Below are positions 1 through 8,332 of a stretch of 41,541 bases of DNA, piece by piece. Position 1 is the stretch's first letter. Each line of letters starts with the position of its first letter. Location of the stretch: assembly GCA_005804965.1 (NCBI GenBank), contig SYOC01000080.1, forward strand, positions 1 through 41,541, written 5' to 3'. Position numbers and translations under genes: made by a program. Origin of the DNA: Pseudomonadota bacterium. Lineage in GTDB: Bacteria; Desulfobacterota; Binatia; Bin18. The notes below the pieces were generated by a model. The model did no database searches, was not told the origin of the DNA, and saw nothing but the letters and a program-made list of their open reading frames with translations.

Positions 1-5
1 AACAT

Positions 6-575
6 ATGAAGATCGGACTCATCTCGGATACTCACATTCCCGAAGCTATGCCCGAATTACCGCAGCAAGTGCGCACGGTCTTCGCGGGCATGGATTTGAT
101 CCTCCATGCCGGTGATCTGCACTCACTTGATGTCTTGAATTGGCTCGAAGAAATTGCGCCAGTGTTGGCCTGTCGCGGCAATGGCGACGATGGTTCAGGC
201 GGACGTCCGGTCGTCCCAGAAGATCCACGTTTGCGTGAAGCCGCTGTTACCACAGCAGCGGGGTTTACTCTCGGACTCGTTCATGACGTGCTCGACCCGG
301 AAGAATTTCCCAAGTGGCCGATTGAACGCACTATGGAGTTTTATTTTCAACGAAAGACGGACATGATCGTCTGCGGTCACACCCACGTCGAGAGCATCCA
401 GCGCTACAACGGCGTGCTGGTGATTAACCCCGGCAGCCCGACCTTTCCGCACAATTACGCGGCACAGCCAGGGACAGTAGCAATTCTCACGTTGGAAGAG
501 AACCGAGGCGGGGCAGTAACAGTCTATGACTTGAAAACACTGGAGTCGCTGCCGGGGTTGGCATCGACCTTCTGA
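6..575 (+). CDS. YfcE/MJ0936-type metallophosphoesterase
   Basis: A 189-residue calcineurin-like phosphoesterase of the small YfcE/MJ0936 class, which hydrolyses phosphodiesters with a two-metal centre in the cytoplasm. The family motifs are in order: SDTH near residue 8 (first metal ligands), AGDLH near residue 36, RGNGDD near residue 57 (in place of the usual GNCD), VHD near 93, GHTH near 124 and NPGSP near 141. The length is normal for the family. The start at ATG 6 fits the family N-terminus (MKIGLISDTH), but only five bases precede it, so no ribosome site can be judged. It converges with the next gene across a short hairpin. The true substrate cannot be read from the sequence. Confidence 0.9.
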   Translation: MKIGLISDTHIPEAMPELPQQVRTVFAGMDLILHAGDLHSLDVLNWLEEIAPVLACRGNGDDGSGGRPVVPEDPRLREAAVTTAAGFTLGLVHDVLDPEEFPKWPIERTMEFYFQRKTDMIVCGHTHVESIQRYNGVLVINPGSPTFPHNYAAQPGTVAILTLEENRGGAVTVYDLKTLESLPGLASTF

Positions 576-578
576 ACG

Positions 579-600
579 TCCGAGGACAGGCACCCTCGGA
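579..600. terminator. Hairpin between convergent genes, weak terminator
   Basis: A perfect 7-bp stem (TCCGAGG at 579-585 with CCTCGGA at 594-600) closes an 8-base loop immediately after the plus-strand phosphoesterase stop and before the end of the minus-strand gene. There is no clear T-tract on either side, so intrinsic termination is only a possibility. Confidence 0.35.
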
Positions 601-614
601 TCTCGCCGCGCTGA

Positions 615-1046
615 TTAGTTAGTACAATACGACACGCAATTGGGGACGCTGTTTTCGCAGTTCGTCTTCGCTGTATTCGAATCGACGATCAAATTGTCCA
701 GATACGTTTCGAGATCGGAGCCCACGCCCTGTTTGCAAAGGGTGGGGTTCGCCGCGAGGACACATGCACTTTTCTCTAGCGAGGCAGTTTTGCTCGCCTC
801 GCTCTTGAGACACGTGCCAGCGGCTTTCGCCCATCCTTTACAGACCGACTCCCATTTATCGCAGAGATCTTCGCATATAGTCAGGCCAGAAAAGCCAGGG
901 AAGTGCGTCGTTGCCGCCGCCGCCGCTTGTACTGGGCCTTGAAAACACGCCACATCCTTGTCGTGAAAACCGTAGCCGCCCGCCCACACCGACGCGGCCA
1001 TCAGTCCCGCCCCGACGAGCACAGCAAGGGTAAAAAGTTTCTTCAT
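615..1046 (-). CDS. Secreted cysteine-rich hypothetical protein
   Basis: I do not recognise this 143-residue protein. It opens with a signal peptide (MKK, a hydrophobic stretch of about 17 residues, then a likely signal peptidase I site after SVWA), so it should be exported. The mature part holds ten cysteines in spaced groups (VAC, TIC-DLC-SVC, GTC, SAC-TLC, TNC-PNC-SYC) and ends at CTN; the even number and export suggest five disulfides in a small helical periplasmic or extracellular domain. The start is firm: ATG 1046 follows a GGAGGAGG-type ribosome site. It is a single gene, followed at 33 bp on the same strand side by the 3' end of the next phosphoesterase gene. Function is unknown. Confidence 0.75.
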   Translation of the reverse strand: MKKLFTLAVLVGAGLMAASVWAGGYGFHDKDVACFQGPVQAAAAATTHFPGFSGLTICEDLCDKWESVCKGWAKAAGTCLKSEASKTASLEKSACVLAANPTLCKQGVGSDLETYLDNLIVDSNTAKTNCENSVPNCVSYCTN

Positions 1047-1079
1047 ACATCCTCCTCCTTACGGAACATAAAAGTCTGG

Positions 1080-1832
1080 CTAATCGAGAAAAAACTTCCG
1101 TTGGCTGAAGCTTACACCCTGGTCTGGATCGAGCACGGCCAGCACATAGCTGCCAGTCTCATGCGCACCGAAATGCAGCGGAGCTGGGGTACCAGGGTAA
1201 CAGGCTTTCGTCGTGCCTTGGCTCAAGTCCGTGTAGACATGCACGTGCCCCAGCGCGAGATAATCGAGACCAGACTGTTCAACCTCGTGCGGCAAAATCA
1301 GTGACGAGCGTTGGAGACCGTCGTCTTCGACGAAGTAGCCATGCGCGATACCGATGTGCCAGTCATCGCGATGACGAGGAGCGACACCGGCAATCGGGCG
1401 ATACTTGTAGTCATGCTCGACCATGCCTTTGCCCCACACGGTAGCATCGATGTGCGGCAGCTCGACGACCTCGCCCTCTTCCGCAGTCACGGTGTAAACA
1501 TGCTTGCCAGCCACGGAGAAGTCGAATTTTTTATAGATGGAACGCGCATCGAAACAGTCGTGGTTGCCGGGAATCAGTACCACGGGACACCGTACCCGCG
1601 CCAGCTCTTTGTGTACGAACTCGATCCCTGACTCGTGGACCCGGTTCGAGTCAAACAGATCGCCAGCAATCAAGAAGAGATCGGCATCCTCTTCGATGAC
1701 CTGATCGACCACCTTCTGGAAGGCTCCCTGAATGCGGCGGCGGTACTTCTGGCCTTCTTCGTTCTTCCCGAAGGTGTCGCTTTCGAGGTGAACGTCAGAG
1801 GTGTGGATCACTTTAATACGGCGTCGAGGCAT
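1080..1832 (-). CDS. SbcD/Mre11-like metallophosphoesterase
   Basis: A 250-residue metallophosphoesterase of the DNA-repair-exonuclease branch (SbcD/Mre11/YhaO-like). Visible motifs are HTSDVHLES near residue 9, AGDLFDSNRV near 57, PGNHD near 88, AHGYF near 165 and GHVHV near 196, the usual two-metal set. It is much shorter than full SbcD (about 400 aa) and lacks the C-terminal capping and partner-binding parts; no SbcC-type ATPase is nearby. It could therefore be a stand-alone phosphodiesterase and not a nuclease subunit. ATG 1832 has an AAGGAA ribosome site. It is unlike the small YfcE-type enzyme at the window start and is not a recent duplicate. Confidence 0.85.
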   Translation of the reverse strand: MPRRRIKVIHTSDVHLESDTFGKNEEGQKYRRRIQGAFQKVVDQVIEEDADLFLIAGDLFDSNRVHESGIEFVHKELARVRCPVVLIPGNHDCFDARSIYKKFDFSVAGKHVYTVTAEEGEVVELPHIDATVWGKGMVEHDYKYRPIAGVAPRHRDDWHIGIAHGYFVEDDGLQRSSLILPHEVEQSGLDYLALGHVHVYTDLSQGTTKACYPGTPAPLHFGAHETGSYVLAVLDPDQGVSFSQRKFFLD

Positions 1833-1903
1833 GTCATTTTCCTTAGGATAGCTATCTGCTCTGAGCGATTAGCTTTCAGTCAAGTAGAGTCGTTGTTCAG
1901 TCT

Positions 1904-2341
1904 TTACACTTCTTTGCGCGGCAATATCACAGTCGCACTCCCAAGCGTGAGTTTGTCACCCTGGGCATTTTCCGCCCAGATGTCACACTCCACCCAGCCT
2001 TTGTCGTCGGCAATCCAGGTGCGCGTGACGGTGCCCTTACAGGCCAGCAGTTCGTTCACATAGGCAATGTCGCGGTTGGCATACGAGAGCTTTTTTAGTA
2101 CGCCAGCGTCGCCGATCCAGCGCGTCAGCAGTTGCGACAGGAACGCGCCACGTAGTGGCCCATGCACGACGATCTCTTTGTAGCCTTCGCTCAGGGTGAA
2201 GTCCTTATCGAAGTGAATACGCTGGGGATTCCAAGTGATGGCACTATAGAGAAACAACAGCGTGTTGGACGGCGTCTTCTGCAACGTCGGTAGCGACGCG
2301 CCCACTGCGACTTCTTCAAAATAGAGTTGCCCATCCGCCAT
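1904..2341 (-). CDS. MaoC-like hotdog dehydratase, second subunit
   Basis: A 145-residue hotdog-fold protein of the MaoC/enoyl-CoA hydratase 2 group. The segment around residues 34-60 (AITWNPQRIHFDKDF followed by VVHGPL) is the hydratase-2 motif, in which an Asp or Asn and a His act on the 3-hydroxyacyl thioester; here Asn and His are present but the usual Asp of the D-x-x-x-x-H motif is not obvious. It lies 9 bp downstream of the FAS1-like dehydratase gene, and such adjacent pairs usually encode the two halves of one heteromeric (R)-hydroxyacyl-CoA or acyl-thioester dehydratase. ATG 2341 has an AGAGGC ribosome site. The role is likely in degradation or modification of an unusual acyl-CoA; substrate unknown. 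Confidence 0.82.
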   Translation of the reverse strand: MADGQLYFEEVAVGASLPTLQKTPSNTLLFLYSAITWNPQRIHFDKDFTLSEGYKEIVVHGPLRGAFLSQLLTRWIGDAGVLKKLSYANRDIAYVNELLACKGTVTRTWIADDKGWVECDIWAENAQGDKLTLGSATVILPRKEV

Positions 2342-2350
2342 AGCGTGCCT

Positions 2351-2848
2351 CTAGCGGAGAATCGACGCGCCTTTTTCGACCAGCACGAGTTCGCCATGCT
2401 GATTAGTGAACCGCGTCTCACGCACGACAAAGATCAACGGCCCGGTGCGTCCGTCTTTTTGATAGATGTCGGTAATCTTGCAACGTCCAATCAGTGTGTC
2501 ACCAACGCGGATCGGCACGAAGAATTCGATCTCGGTACCGCCATCCATCAAGCGCGGCAGCGGCGTGGGTGGAATAGGAAACTTGCCTTCGTAGGGCAGA
2601 CCGTCGGGCCGAAGTTCGGTCTCGGGCACCGGGTCGGTGAGCGGAGCCATGTAGAAAAGCGGTGGGGCAATGAGGCTGCCATGCACGCTGTGCTGCGCAT
2701 AAGTCTCGTCAAGATAGAGCGGATTGAGATCGTCGGTCGCTACCGCGAAGCGCCGGATATCCAAGCGCGTAGCTTCAATCGTCCACGGCGGAGTTTCATG
2801 CCCAATCCATGAGCGGATTTCATCGGTAATCAGAGATGCGTGCGCCAC
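2351..2848 (-). CDS. FAS1-like (MaoC N-terminal) dehydratase subunit
   Basis: A 165-residue protein of the MaoC N-terminal/FAS1-like dehydratase family. It shows the typical opening (an amphipathic helix, then WTIEATRLDIRRFAVATDDLNPLYLDE), the SLIAPPLFYM segment, and the VGDTLIGRCKITDIYQKDGRTGPLIFVVRETRF strand pair seen in these hotdog proteins. These subunits are generally non-catalytic or complementary partners of the MaoC subunit encoded next. The start is GTG at 2848 without a strong ribosome site; MAHASLITDEIR is a plausible N-terminus. The pair is transcribed away from the terminator at 2921-2959, so it is an independent unit from ilvB. Confidence 0.82.
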   Translation of the reverse strand: MAHASLITDEIRSWIGHETPPWTIEATRLDIRRFAVATDDLNPLYLDETYAQHSVHGSLIAPPLFYMAPLTDPVPETELRPDGLPYEGKFPIPPTPLPRLMDGGTEIEFFVPIRVGDTLIGRCKITDIYQKDGRTGPLIFVVRETRFTNQHGELVLVEKGASILR

Positions 2849-2920
2849 AATACGAGCTTTCTACGGTGATAGAGACCTTGAAGGTCAACGATCCATAGCA
2901 GGTTGTCGGAGACGCAGCAA

Positions 2921-2959
2921 GTAAAAATACCCAGGGGCAGATTGGAGATCTGCCCCTGG
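2921..2959 (-). terminator. Rho-independent terminator of the ilvB unit
   Basis: A perfect 12-bp stem (2931-2942 with 2948-2959) with a 5-base loop, followed on the minus strand by GTATTTTTAC. It sits four bases after the stop of the cold-shock-like gene, so it closes the ilvB transcription unit. Confidence 0.85.
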
Positions 2960-2962
2960 CGA

Positions 2963-3250
2963 CTACGAATAGAGATCGTAGACTTTAATGACCGACACCC
3001 GCAGGCCTTTCGGGGCGTGGCCGATGTCAAACCCGACTCGCATCCCTTCGCGCAGAAAGCGAATGTCCTGATGCGAGACGCCAATGAGTTTCACGAAGGG
3101 AAAGACAAACGAGAAGTCTTTCCCCGAGTCACTGCGGATCACTCCGCTTTCGCTACTCCAAAAGATCTTGCTGACGACGCCGTGGTAGAACAGGTCCCCC
3201 TTCCGCTCTCCTCCTTCGTTGGTCAGCTCCTTTTCTTGTTCCACGCTCAA
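2963..3250 (-). CDS. Divergent cold-shock-domain-like small protein
   Basis: A 95-residue protein whose residues about 20-92 follow the cold-shock/OB-fold pattern: GVVSKIFWSSESGVIRSDSGKD in the RNP-1 region, FSFVFPFVKL in the RNP-2 region, then LREGMRVGFDI and a closing KGLRVSVIKVYDL strand. RNP-1 and RNP-2 are divergent (GVI for GFI, FSFVFP for VFVH), so nucleic-acid binding is inferred. The N-terminal 19 residues are charged and probably flexible. The predicted start is TTG at 3250, overlapping the ilvB stop by four bases; a GTG at 3244 is an alternative. The overlap points to translational coupling with ilvB and both end at the same terminator. Confidence 0.6.
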   Translation of the reverse strand: MSVEQEKELTNEGGERKGDLFYHGVVSKIFWSSESGVIRSDSGKDFSFVFPFVKLIGVSHQDIRFLREGMRVGFDIGHAPKGLRVSVIKVYDLYS

Positions 3251-4953
3251 GCGAACAACATTTCGTGCATGGCGCTCCCGGCCGGCACCATGGGGAAGAC
3301 GCCTTCGCTCTGGGGGATCACGACATCAACCAACACAGGACCGGGAGTGGCAAGTGCAGCTTGCAGGGTTGGGGCGAGGTCTTTGCCTTTCTCGACACGG
3401 AAGCCAGCAGCGCCGTAGGCTTCTGCTAACTTCACGAAATTAGGCATAGCGTCCATGTACGAATGCGAGTAGCGTCCGTCGTAGAACTTTTCCTGCCACT
3501 GCCGCACCATGCCGAGGTAGTAGTTATTCATGATGATGACTTTAACAGGAACCTTATACTGCACGGCAGTCGCGAGTTCCTGAATGTTCATTTGGATGCC
3601 GCCATCGCCGTTAATCACTACGATGGGACGGTTTGGAGCAGCGAAATAGGCACCGATGCCAGCAGGCAAACCATAGCCCATCGTGCCCAAGCCACCGGAA
3701 GTTAGCCAGGAACGGTGATGATGAAACGGCATCATCTGCGCAGTCCACATCTGATGTTGCCCCACGTCGGTGACGACGACCGCCTCACCCTTCGTCAGGT
3801 TGTAGAGTTCTTCGATAATAGCCCGAGGTTTGGACGGCCCTTCCGGGTCGCCAATCTCGTAGGGCAAAGGCTTCTCGGCTTTCCACTGCATAATGTCTCG
3901 ATGCCACTCCGTCCACAGCTTCTGACGCGGAGCCAAGCCTTCTTGGCTTTTCACCCGTTGCAACATTTCGAGGACGACTTCTCGAATATCGCCGACGATG
4001 GGAATGTGCACCTTAATGTTCTTGCTGATGGATGACGGGTCGATATCAATATGAATGATGGTCTTCGCCTTTGGAGCAAAATCACTCACCCGCCCAGTCA
4101 CACGGTCATCGAAACGCGCACCAACCGCGATCAATGTGTCGCAGTTCTGCACGGCCATGTTGGTCCAATAGCCGCCATGCATGCCGAGCATGCCCAGGCA
4201 CAACGGATCGTTGCTCGGAAACACCCCGAGGGCCATCAACGTAGTAGTAATGGGAATCTTCAAGCCACGGACAAGTTCGGTCAGCGGCGCGGAAGCGTCC
4301 GACCATTGCACCCCACCGCCGACATAAAACAGCGGTCGCTCCGAGGCCTCAATCGCCTCAATCGCCTTCTCGATCTGCCGGTCATTCCCTTTTATCGTCG
4401 GTTTATATCCGCGCAGCTCGACAGCGCCGGGATATTTGAACGTACCCATGGCGTTCTGGACATCCTTTGGTAGATCGACCAGCACCGGCCCTGGGCGCCC
4501 GCTGCCCGCGATATAGAAGGCTTCTTTGATCGTACGCGCGAGATCGTTGACATCGCGGACCAGATAATTGTGTTTCGTACACGGGCGGGTAATACCAGTC
4601 AGGTCAGCCTCCTGAAAAGCATCGTTGCCGATCATGCTGGTAGGTACCTGTCCGGCCAACACGACCAGAGGGGTAGAATCCATATAGGCATCGGCAATAC
4701 CAGTGACAGTATTCGTGGCACCAGGACCAGAGGTCACAATCACGACTCCAGGCTTGCCCGAGACCCGGGCATAGCCCTCGGCCATATGGGCCGCGCCTTG
4801 TTCATGACGCACCAGAATATGGCGCAGGGCCGGGTTTTGAATCAACGCATCGTAGGTGGGCAAAATAGCGCCGCCTGGATAGCCAAAGACGGTGTCAACA
4901 CCTTCGGCTAACAGACTTTCGACGACAATCTGCGCACCAGTCATTTTTTTCAT
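3247..4953 (-). CDS. ilvB: Acetolactate synthase, large catalytic subunit
   Basis: A 568-residue thiamine-diphosphate enzyme that condenses two pyruvates to 2-acetolactate, or pyruvate with 2-oxobutyrate, in valine/leucine/isoleucine synthesis. Visible are the N-terminal pyrimidine-binding domain with the catalytic Glu in RHEQGAAHMAEGYAR (near residue 50), the central FAD-binding region, and the C-terminal ThDP/Mg motif GDGGIQMNIQELATA ending in NN. The length and the AHS-type C-terminus (MVRQWQEKFYDGRYSHSY) fit ALS and not pyruvate oxidase. I start it at ATG 4953 (GGAG six bases upstream) and not at TTG 4959. No regulatory subunit gene ilvN or ilvC is present; the only co-transcribed gene is the cold-shock-like one, which is unusual. 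Confidence 0.95.
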   Translation of the reverse strand: MKKMTGAQIVVESLLAEGVDTVFGYPGGAILPTYDALIQNPALRHILVRHEQGAAHMAEGYARVSGKPGVVIVTSGPGATNTVTGIADAYMDSTPLVVLAGQVPTSMIGNDAFQEADLTGITRPCTKHNYLVRDVNDLARTIKEAFYIAGSGRPGPVLVDLPKDVQNAMGTFKYPGAVELRGYKPTIKGNDRQIEKAIEAIEASERPLFYVGGGVQWSDASAPLTELVRGLKIPITTTLMALGVFPSNDPLCLGMLGMHGGYWTNMAVQNCDTLIAVGARFDDRVTGRVSDFAPKAKTIIHIDIDPSSISKNIKVHIPIVGDIREVVLEMLQRVKSQEGLAPRQKLWTEWHRDIMQWKAEKPLPYEIGDPEGPSKPRAIIEELYNLTKGEAVVVTDVGQHQMWTAQMMPFHHHRSWLTSGGLGTMGYGLPAGIGAYFAAPNRPIVVINGDGGIQMNIQELATAVQYKVPVKVIIMNNYYLGMVRQWQEKFYDGRYSHSYMDAMPNFVKLAEAYGAAGFRVEKGKDLAPTLQAALATPGPVLVDVVIPQSEGVFPMVPAGSAMHEMLFA

Positions 4954-5350
4954 AGACAACTCCAGCTTATAAGTAGAAAGGGGTCGATCTTATAGGCCCA
5001 CTCCCTACGGCGCAAGCAAGGAAGACGCGCACAGAGAGTCGAGCTAGTCAGGTTCGCCAGTGCCTTCAACTTCGGAAGGCTCGCAACAACACGCTCCCCT
5101 GAGTTTGCAGACATGCTTGAAGCGTAGACATAGACCGTTCTGGAGACAGAGCACGTTGCCAACTTTATCGCGGCGTTTTGCTTGTTGACTTCTTGTTATG
5201 TCAGGCGTACTCCCTCTGAAATCGTGATGAGAATAGAGAAAGTTGGCTGTGCCGAGCTGCCCTAGAACCCAGCCAATATCAACTTATCAAGGCGAAAAGG
5301 CATGATAATCAATGGTTGGGCAGTGACAAAACAACAAGAGGAGAAAACAA
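4954..5350. other. 397-bp divergent intergenic region
   Basis: This non-coding stretch separates divergent ilvB and the GNAT gene and must hold both promoters. A TTGACT at about 5185 is the best -35-like hexamer for the plus strand but has no convincing -10 at the right spacing. I see no leader peptide rich in branched-chain codons, no attenuator and no T-box. A minus-strand open frame in it looks like noise. Confidence 0.5.
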
Positions 5351-5797
5351 GTGACCTCCCCAGATGATCTGCTGCATCTTGAGCGGTTCTCCATCTGCGA
5401 GACGCCAGACCATCAGGACATCCAGTTTCTCGATGACCGTCTCTATGAATACAATGTGTCGCGGACGGGCATTGCCGATGGCCGCCTGCTCGCGATCATC
5501 CTGCGGGACTGTGCCAACACCATTGTGGCGGGCCTTTATGGCTGGACCTGGGGGGCCTGTTGTGAAGTGAAGACCCTCTGGGTGCATAACCAGTGGCGGG
5601 GACAGGGCCTGGGCACACGCCTTATGGCCGCCGCCGAAGAGGAAGCCCGCACGCGTGGGGCAGCCCAAATGGTGCTGTCGACGCATAGCTTTCAGGTGCC
5701 GGACTTCTATCGCGGTCTCGGCTTCGAGCCCGTTGGGCAGATCGAGGACTATCCAGTCGGGTACCAGCAGATCTTTTTCCGGAAACGGCTAAAGTGA
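5351..5797 (+). CDS. GNAT-family N-acetyltransferase
   Basis: A 148-residue acetyltransferase of the GNAT superfamily, transferring acetyl from acetyl-CoA to an unknown amine. The acetyl-CoA pyrophosphate-binding motif A is clear near residues 82-100 (VHNQWRGQGLGTRLMAAAEEEA, with the R/Q-x-x-G-x-G signature), and motif B follows as FYRGLGFEPVGQIEDYP. The start is GTG 5351, supported by an AGAGGAG ribosome site a few bases upstream and by the fit of the N-terminus. It is a lone plus-strand gene between ilvB and proB. Several GNATs of this layout modify antibiotics or protein N-termini, but the substrate cannot be told here. Confidence 0.88.
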   Translation: MTSPDDLLHLERFSICETPDHQDIQFLDDRLYEYNVSRTGIADGRLLAIILRDCANTIVAGLYGWTWGACCEVKTLWVHNQWRGQGLGTRLMAAAEEEARTRGAAQMVLSTHSFQVPDFYRGLGFEPVGQIEDYPVGYQQIFFRKRLK

Positions 5798-6117
5798 CAG
5801 GCAGGCGTAGTCACTGGGCCATCAGCGCCTCAGGCGGTGGTCCGTAGCAGCAAGTGTAGGCGCTGGAGTGTCAGACTTCTGAGCCCTTGCAAGGGCAGGT
5901 GCCCAGGCGTCACCCAGTGCCCGACCCTGCCCAACCAACCGCGCCACCGCATCGCGGCCACGTTGGGGTTCTGATAAAGCTGAAAAGCTGGGGATGAGTC
6001 CTAAGAGTCATCACGCTTGAAGACCAAGAAACGATTCACAATGCCTTTCCCGACCGGAGGTTCAAACTATCGTGGCCTGACAACCCGCAGCAGGCGAGTG
6101 CCGCCCGCTTGCGGATG
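5798..6117. other. 320-bp intergenic region, no gene recognised
   Basis: This region lies between the convergent GNAT gene and the 3' end of proB. It holds a perfect 14-base palindrome (5883-5896, GCCCTTGCAAGGGC), which may act as a weak terminator, but there is no T-tract. A plus-strand frame is open from about 6005 into the antisense of proB; it has no start, no ribosome site and no family resemblance I can name. Confidence 0.4.
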
Positions 6118-7251
6118 CTAGAGCAACGCGAGATCATCGCGATGAATCGCCTCGTCGCCGACTTTATACCCGAGAATCTGTTCGATGTGACTGGTGCGTG
6201 CGCCTTTAATCTGCTGGAGCGCATCGGCGCTGTAATTCACCAGCCCTTTGGCGAAGGCTTTCCCGGTGTCGTCGAGACACATCACGCATGCGCCCTCGTC
6301 GAACGTTCCCTGCACTTCACGAATCCCAGGCGGAAGCAGACTACGCCCGTGCTCGCGAATGGCCAGACTCGCGCCAGCATCCACTACTAGCGTTCCTTCT
6401 GGCTTCAAGGTGTACGCAATCCAATGCTTGCGGCTGGCCAGCCGATCAGCCACTGGCAGAAACAGGGTGCCGGTTTCACGGTCAACTTGAAAGACCTGCG
6501 TGAGCGCATCGTCTGCACGTCCATCGACAATCAGCGTCGGAATGCCCGACACTGCCGCTTTGCGGGCAGCTTCGAGTTTCGAGGCCATACCGCCACGACC
6601 GAGGGGTCCGGCTTCTCCTCCGCTCGCCAGCAGCGCAGCATCGACTTGTTCCACCAGCGGCACCAAGGCCGCATCCGCATGCAAACGCGGATCTTTGCTG
6701 TAGAGGCCGGCAACATCGCTCAAAATGACCAAAAGGTCTGCCTCGATCAGCACCGCAACTTGGGCAGAGAGGTTGTCGTTATCGCCGAGCTGGATTTCTT
6801 CTACCGCAACAGTGTCGTTTTCGTTGACGATGGGCAGGACATGGGCTTCCAGCAGCGTCCGCATGGTGTGCTTGGCGTTCAGGTAGCGTTTGCGGTGGCC
6901 GAGATCGTCATGCGTCAGTAAGATCTGCGCGACGTTGACGTTGTAAGCGGCAAAATGCTCTTTGTAGAGCGCCATGAGTTCGATCTGCCCCACAGCAGCG
7001 GCAGCTTGTTTTGCGGGAATGGTTTTGTATTTCCCGCTCAGCCCTAAGCGACTCCTCCCAGCGGCGACCGCGCCGGAGGTGACGAGCACGAGTTCTTTGC
7101 CAGCAGCATGCAAGGCGGCAAGCTGCTGCGCGAGCGTGGCGATACTTTCGCGACGAATCCCGGTGGGACTGGACAGCGTACTGCTGCCAACTTTGACAAC
7201 CACTCGACGCGTACGGGGGAGAATCTGCGCCTTATGAGACCGCTGCTCCAC
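6118..7251 (-). CDS. proB: Glutamate 5-kinase
   Basis: A 377-residue cytoplasmic kinase that phosphorylates L-glutamate to glutamyl 5-phosphate, the first and feedback-controlled step of proline synthesis. The amino-acid-kinase domain is complete: VVVKVGSSTL near residue 18, VTSGAVAAGR near 57, NENDTVAVEEIQLGDNDNLSA near 139, the aspartate-binding ILSDVAGLYSKDPR near 182, and GRGGMASKLEAA near 218. A C-terminal PUA domain occupies about residues 280-370. The predicted start is GTG 7251, with no strong ribosome site, 11 bp after obgE, suggesting coupling to upstream translation. It is the last gene of the rplU-rpmA-obgE-proB cluster; proA is not next to it. Confidence 0.95.
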   Translation of the reverse strand: MEQRSHKAQILPRTRRVVVKVGSSTLSSPTGIRRESIATLAQQLAALHAAGKELVLVTSGAVAAGRSRLGLSGKYKTIPAKQAAAAVGQIELMALYKEHFAAYNVNVAQILLTHDDLGHRKRYLNAKHTMRTLLEAHVLPIVNENDTVAVEEIQLGDNDNLSAQVAVLIEADLLVILSDVAGLYSKDPRLHADAALVPLVEQVDAALLASGGEAGPLGRGGMASKLEAARKAAVSGIPTLIVDGRADDALTQVFQVDRETGTLFLPVADRLASRKHWIAYTLKPEGTLVVDAGASLAIREHGRSLLPPGIREVQGTFDEGACVMCLDDTGKAFAKGLVNYSADALQQIKGARTSHIEQILGYKVGDEAIHRDDLALL

Positions 7252-7262
7252 GGTGCTGCTGC

Positions 7263-8327
7263 CTATGCTGGTGAGGAGAATGTAAACGTTTCGCTCAGCC
7301 GTGTTTCTTCAAGCAGCGACATTTCCGCTTTGTACCGTTCGAGCGTCCGTACGATCTGAACGACTAAGGCGTTCACGCCTTCTCGGGTGACTGCCGAGAT
7401 GGCCAGCACGTCTTTGCCCTGCTGGGAGAAAAAAGACTGTACTTCCGGCAAGCGCTCGCGCGTGTCGGGTAAATCGAGCTTCGTCACAACGATGAGCTGA
7501 GGGCGGGCCAAGAACGCCGGATCGAAGAGGCGGAGTTCATTGTTGATGATCTGATAGTCGTGCCACGGGTCGCGATTGCCATCAGAAATATCGAGCAGGT
7601 GAATCAGCACGGAAGTCCGTGACAGGTGGCGCAGGAAGCGGTCGCCCAGCCCGTGTCCTTCGTGGGCACCTTCGATGAGGCCGGGCACATCTGCCATCAC
7701 GAACGATTTCTCTTCCGTGTAGCGAACAACGCCGAGATGCGGAGTCAGGGTGGTAAAGGGAAAATCAGCGACTCGTGGGCGTGCGGCGGAAACAGCGGAA
7801 ATCAATGTCGATTTGCCAGCGTTAGGAAACCCGACGAGGCCCACATCAGCAAGCAGTCGCAGTTCCAGACGTACCGAGCGTTCTTCTCCAGGGGTACCGG
7901 GTTGGGCAAAGCGCGGGGCGCGGTTGGTCGATGAAGCGAAATGCGCGTTGCCTTTTCCGCCTCGTCCGCCTTTGGCCACAGGAAATTCTTCGTGCGGTCC
8001 GCGCAGGTCGGCTAAGAGGCTGTTGGTCTCCTCGTCGAATACCAGAGTGCCGGGGGGAACGGGCACGATGAGGTCCTGCCCATTTTTGCCGTGCTGCTCT
8101 TTGCCGCGCCCGTGTTCACCGCGCTCGGCACGCAAGTGCTTTTGGTGCGCGAGGTCGATCAATGTATTGAGCTGCCGATCAACCCGAAAGATCACACTCC
8201 CGCCTTCGCCACCGTCGCCGCCGGCTGGACCACCACGCGGGCGGTATTTCTCTCGCAGAAAAGCCACACAGCCACGGCCACCGTCGCCGGCTTTGGCAGA
8301 TAAGCGGATTTCATCGATGAAGTGCAT
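7263..8327 (-). CDS. obgE: GTPase Obg/CgtA
   Basis: A 354-residue essential GTPase that binds the 50S ribosomal subunit late in assembly. The glycine-rich Obg fold fills residues 1-158 (MHFIDEIRLSAKAGDGGRGC at the start). The G domain follows: G1 GFPNAGKST near 166, switch I FPFTTLTP near 190, G3 DVPGLIEGAHEG near 213, G4 TKLD near 282 and G5 SAVT near 312. The variable C-terminal OCT domain is absent; the tail after the G domain is about 35 residues. ATG 8327 lies directly after the T-tract of a terminator and has no Shine-Dalgarno sequence, which is odd for such a gene. It is followed by proB. Confidence 0.96.
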   Translation of the reverse strand: MHFIDEIRLSAKAGDGGRGCVAFLREKYRPRGGPAGGDGGEGGSVIFRVDRQLNTLIDLAHQKHLRAERGEHGRGKEQHGKNGQDLIVPVPPGTLVFDEETNSLLADLRGPHEEFPVAKGGRGGKGNAHFASSTNRAPRFAQPGTPGEERSVRLELRLLADVGLVGFPNAGKSTLISAVSAARPRVADFPFTTLTPHLGVVRYTEEKSFVMADVPGLIEGAHEGHGLGDRFLRHLSRTSVLIHLLDISDGNRDPWHDYQIINNELRLFDPAFLARPQLIVVTKLDLPDTRERLPEVQSFFSQQGKDVLAISAVTREGVNALVVQIVRTLERYKAEMSLLEETRLSETFTFSSPA

Positions 8328-8332
8328 AGAGG

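Noticed and set aside
4950-5162. 70-codon minus-strand frame upstream of ilvB as a leader peptide
   Set aside because: It overlaps the ilvB start, is not rich in Leu/Val/Ile codon runs as an attenuator peptide would be, and has no terminator/antiterminator pair.
6003-6390. Plus-strand open frame running from the intergenic region into the antisense of proB
   Set aside because: Most of it is proB antisense, there is no start with a ribosome site, and the intergenic part has no recognisable similarity.
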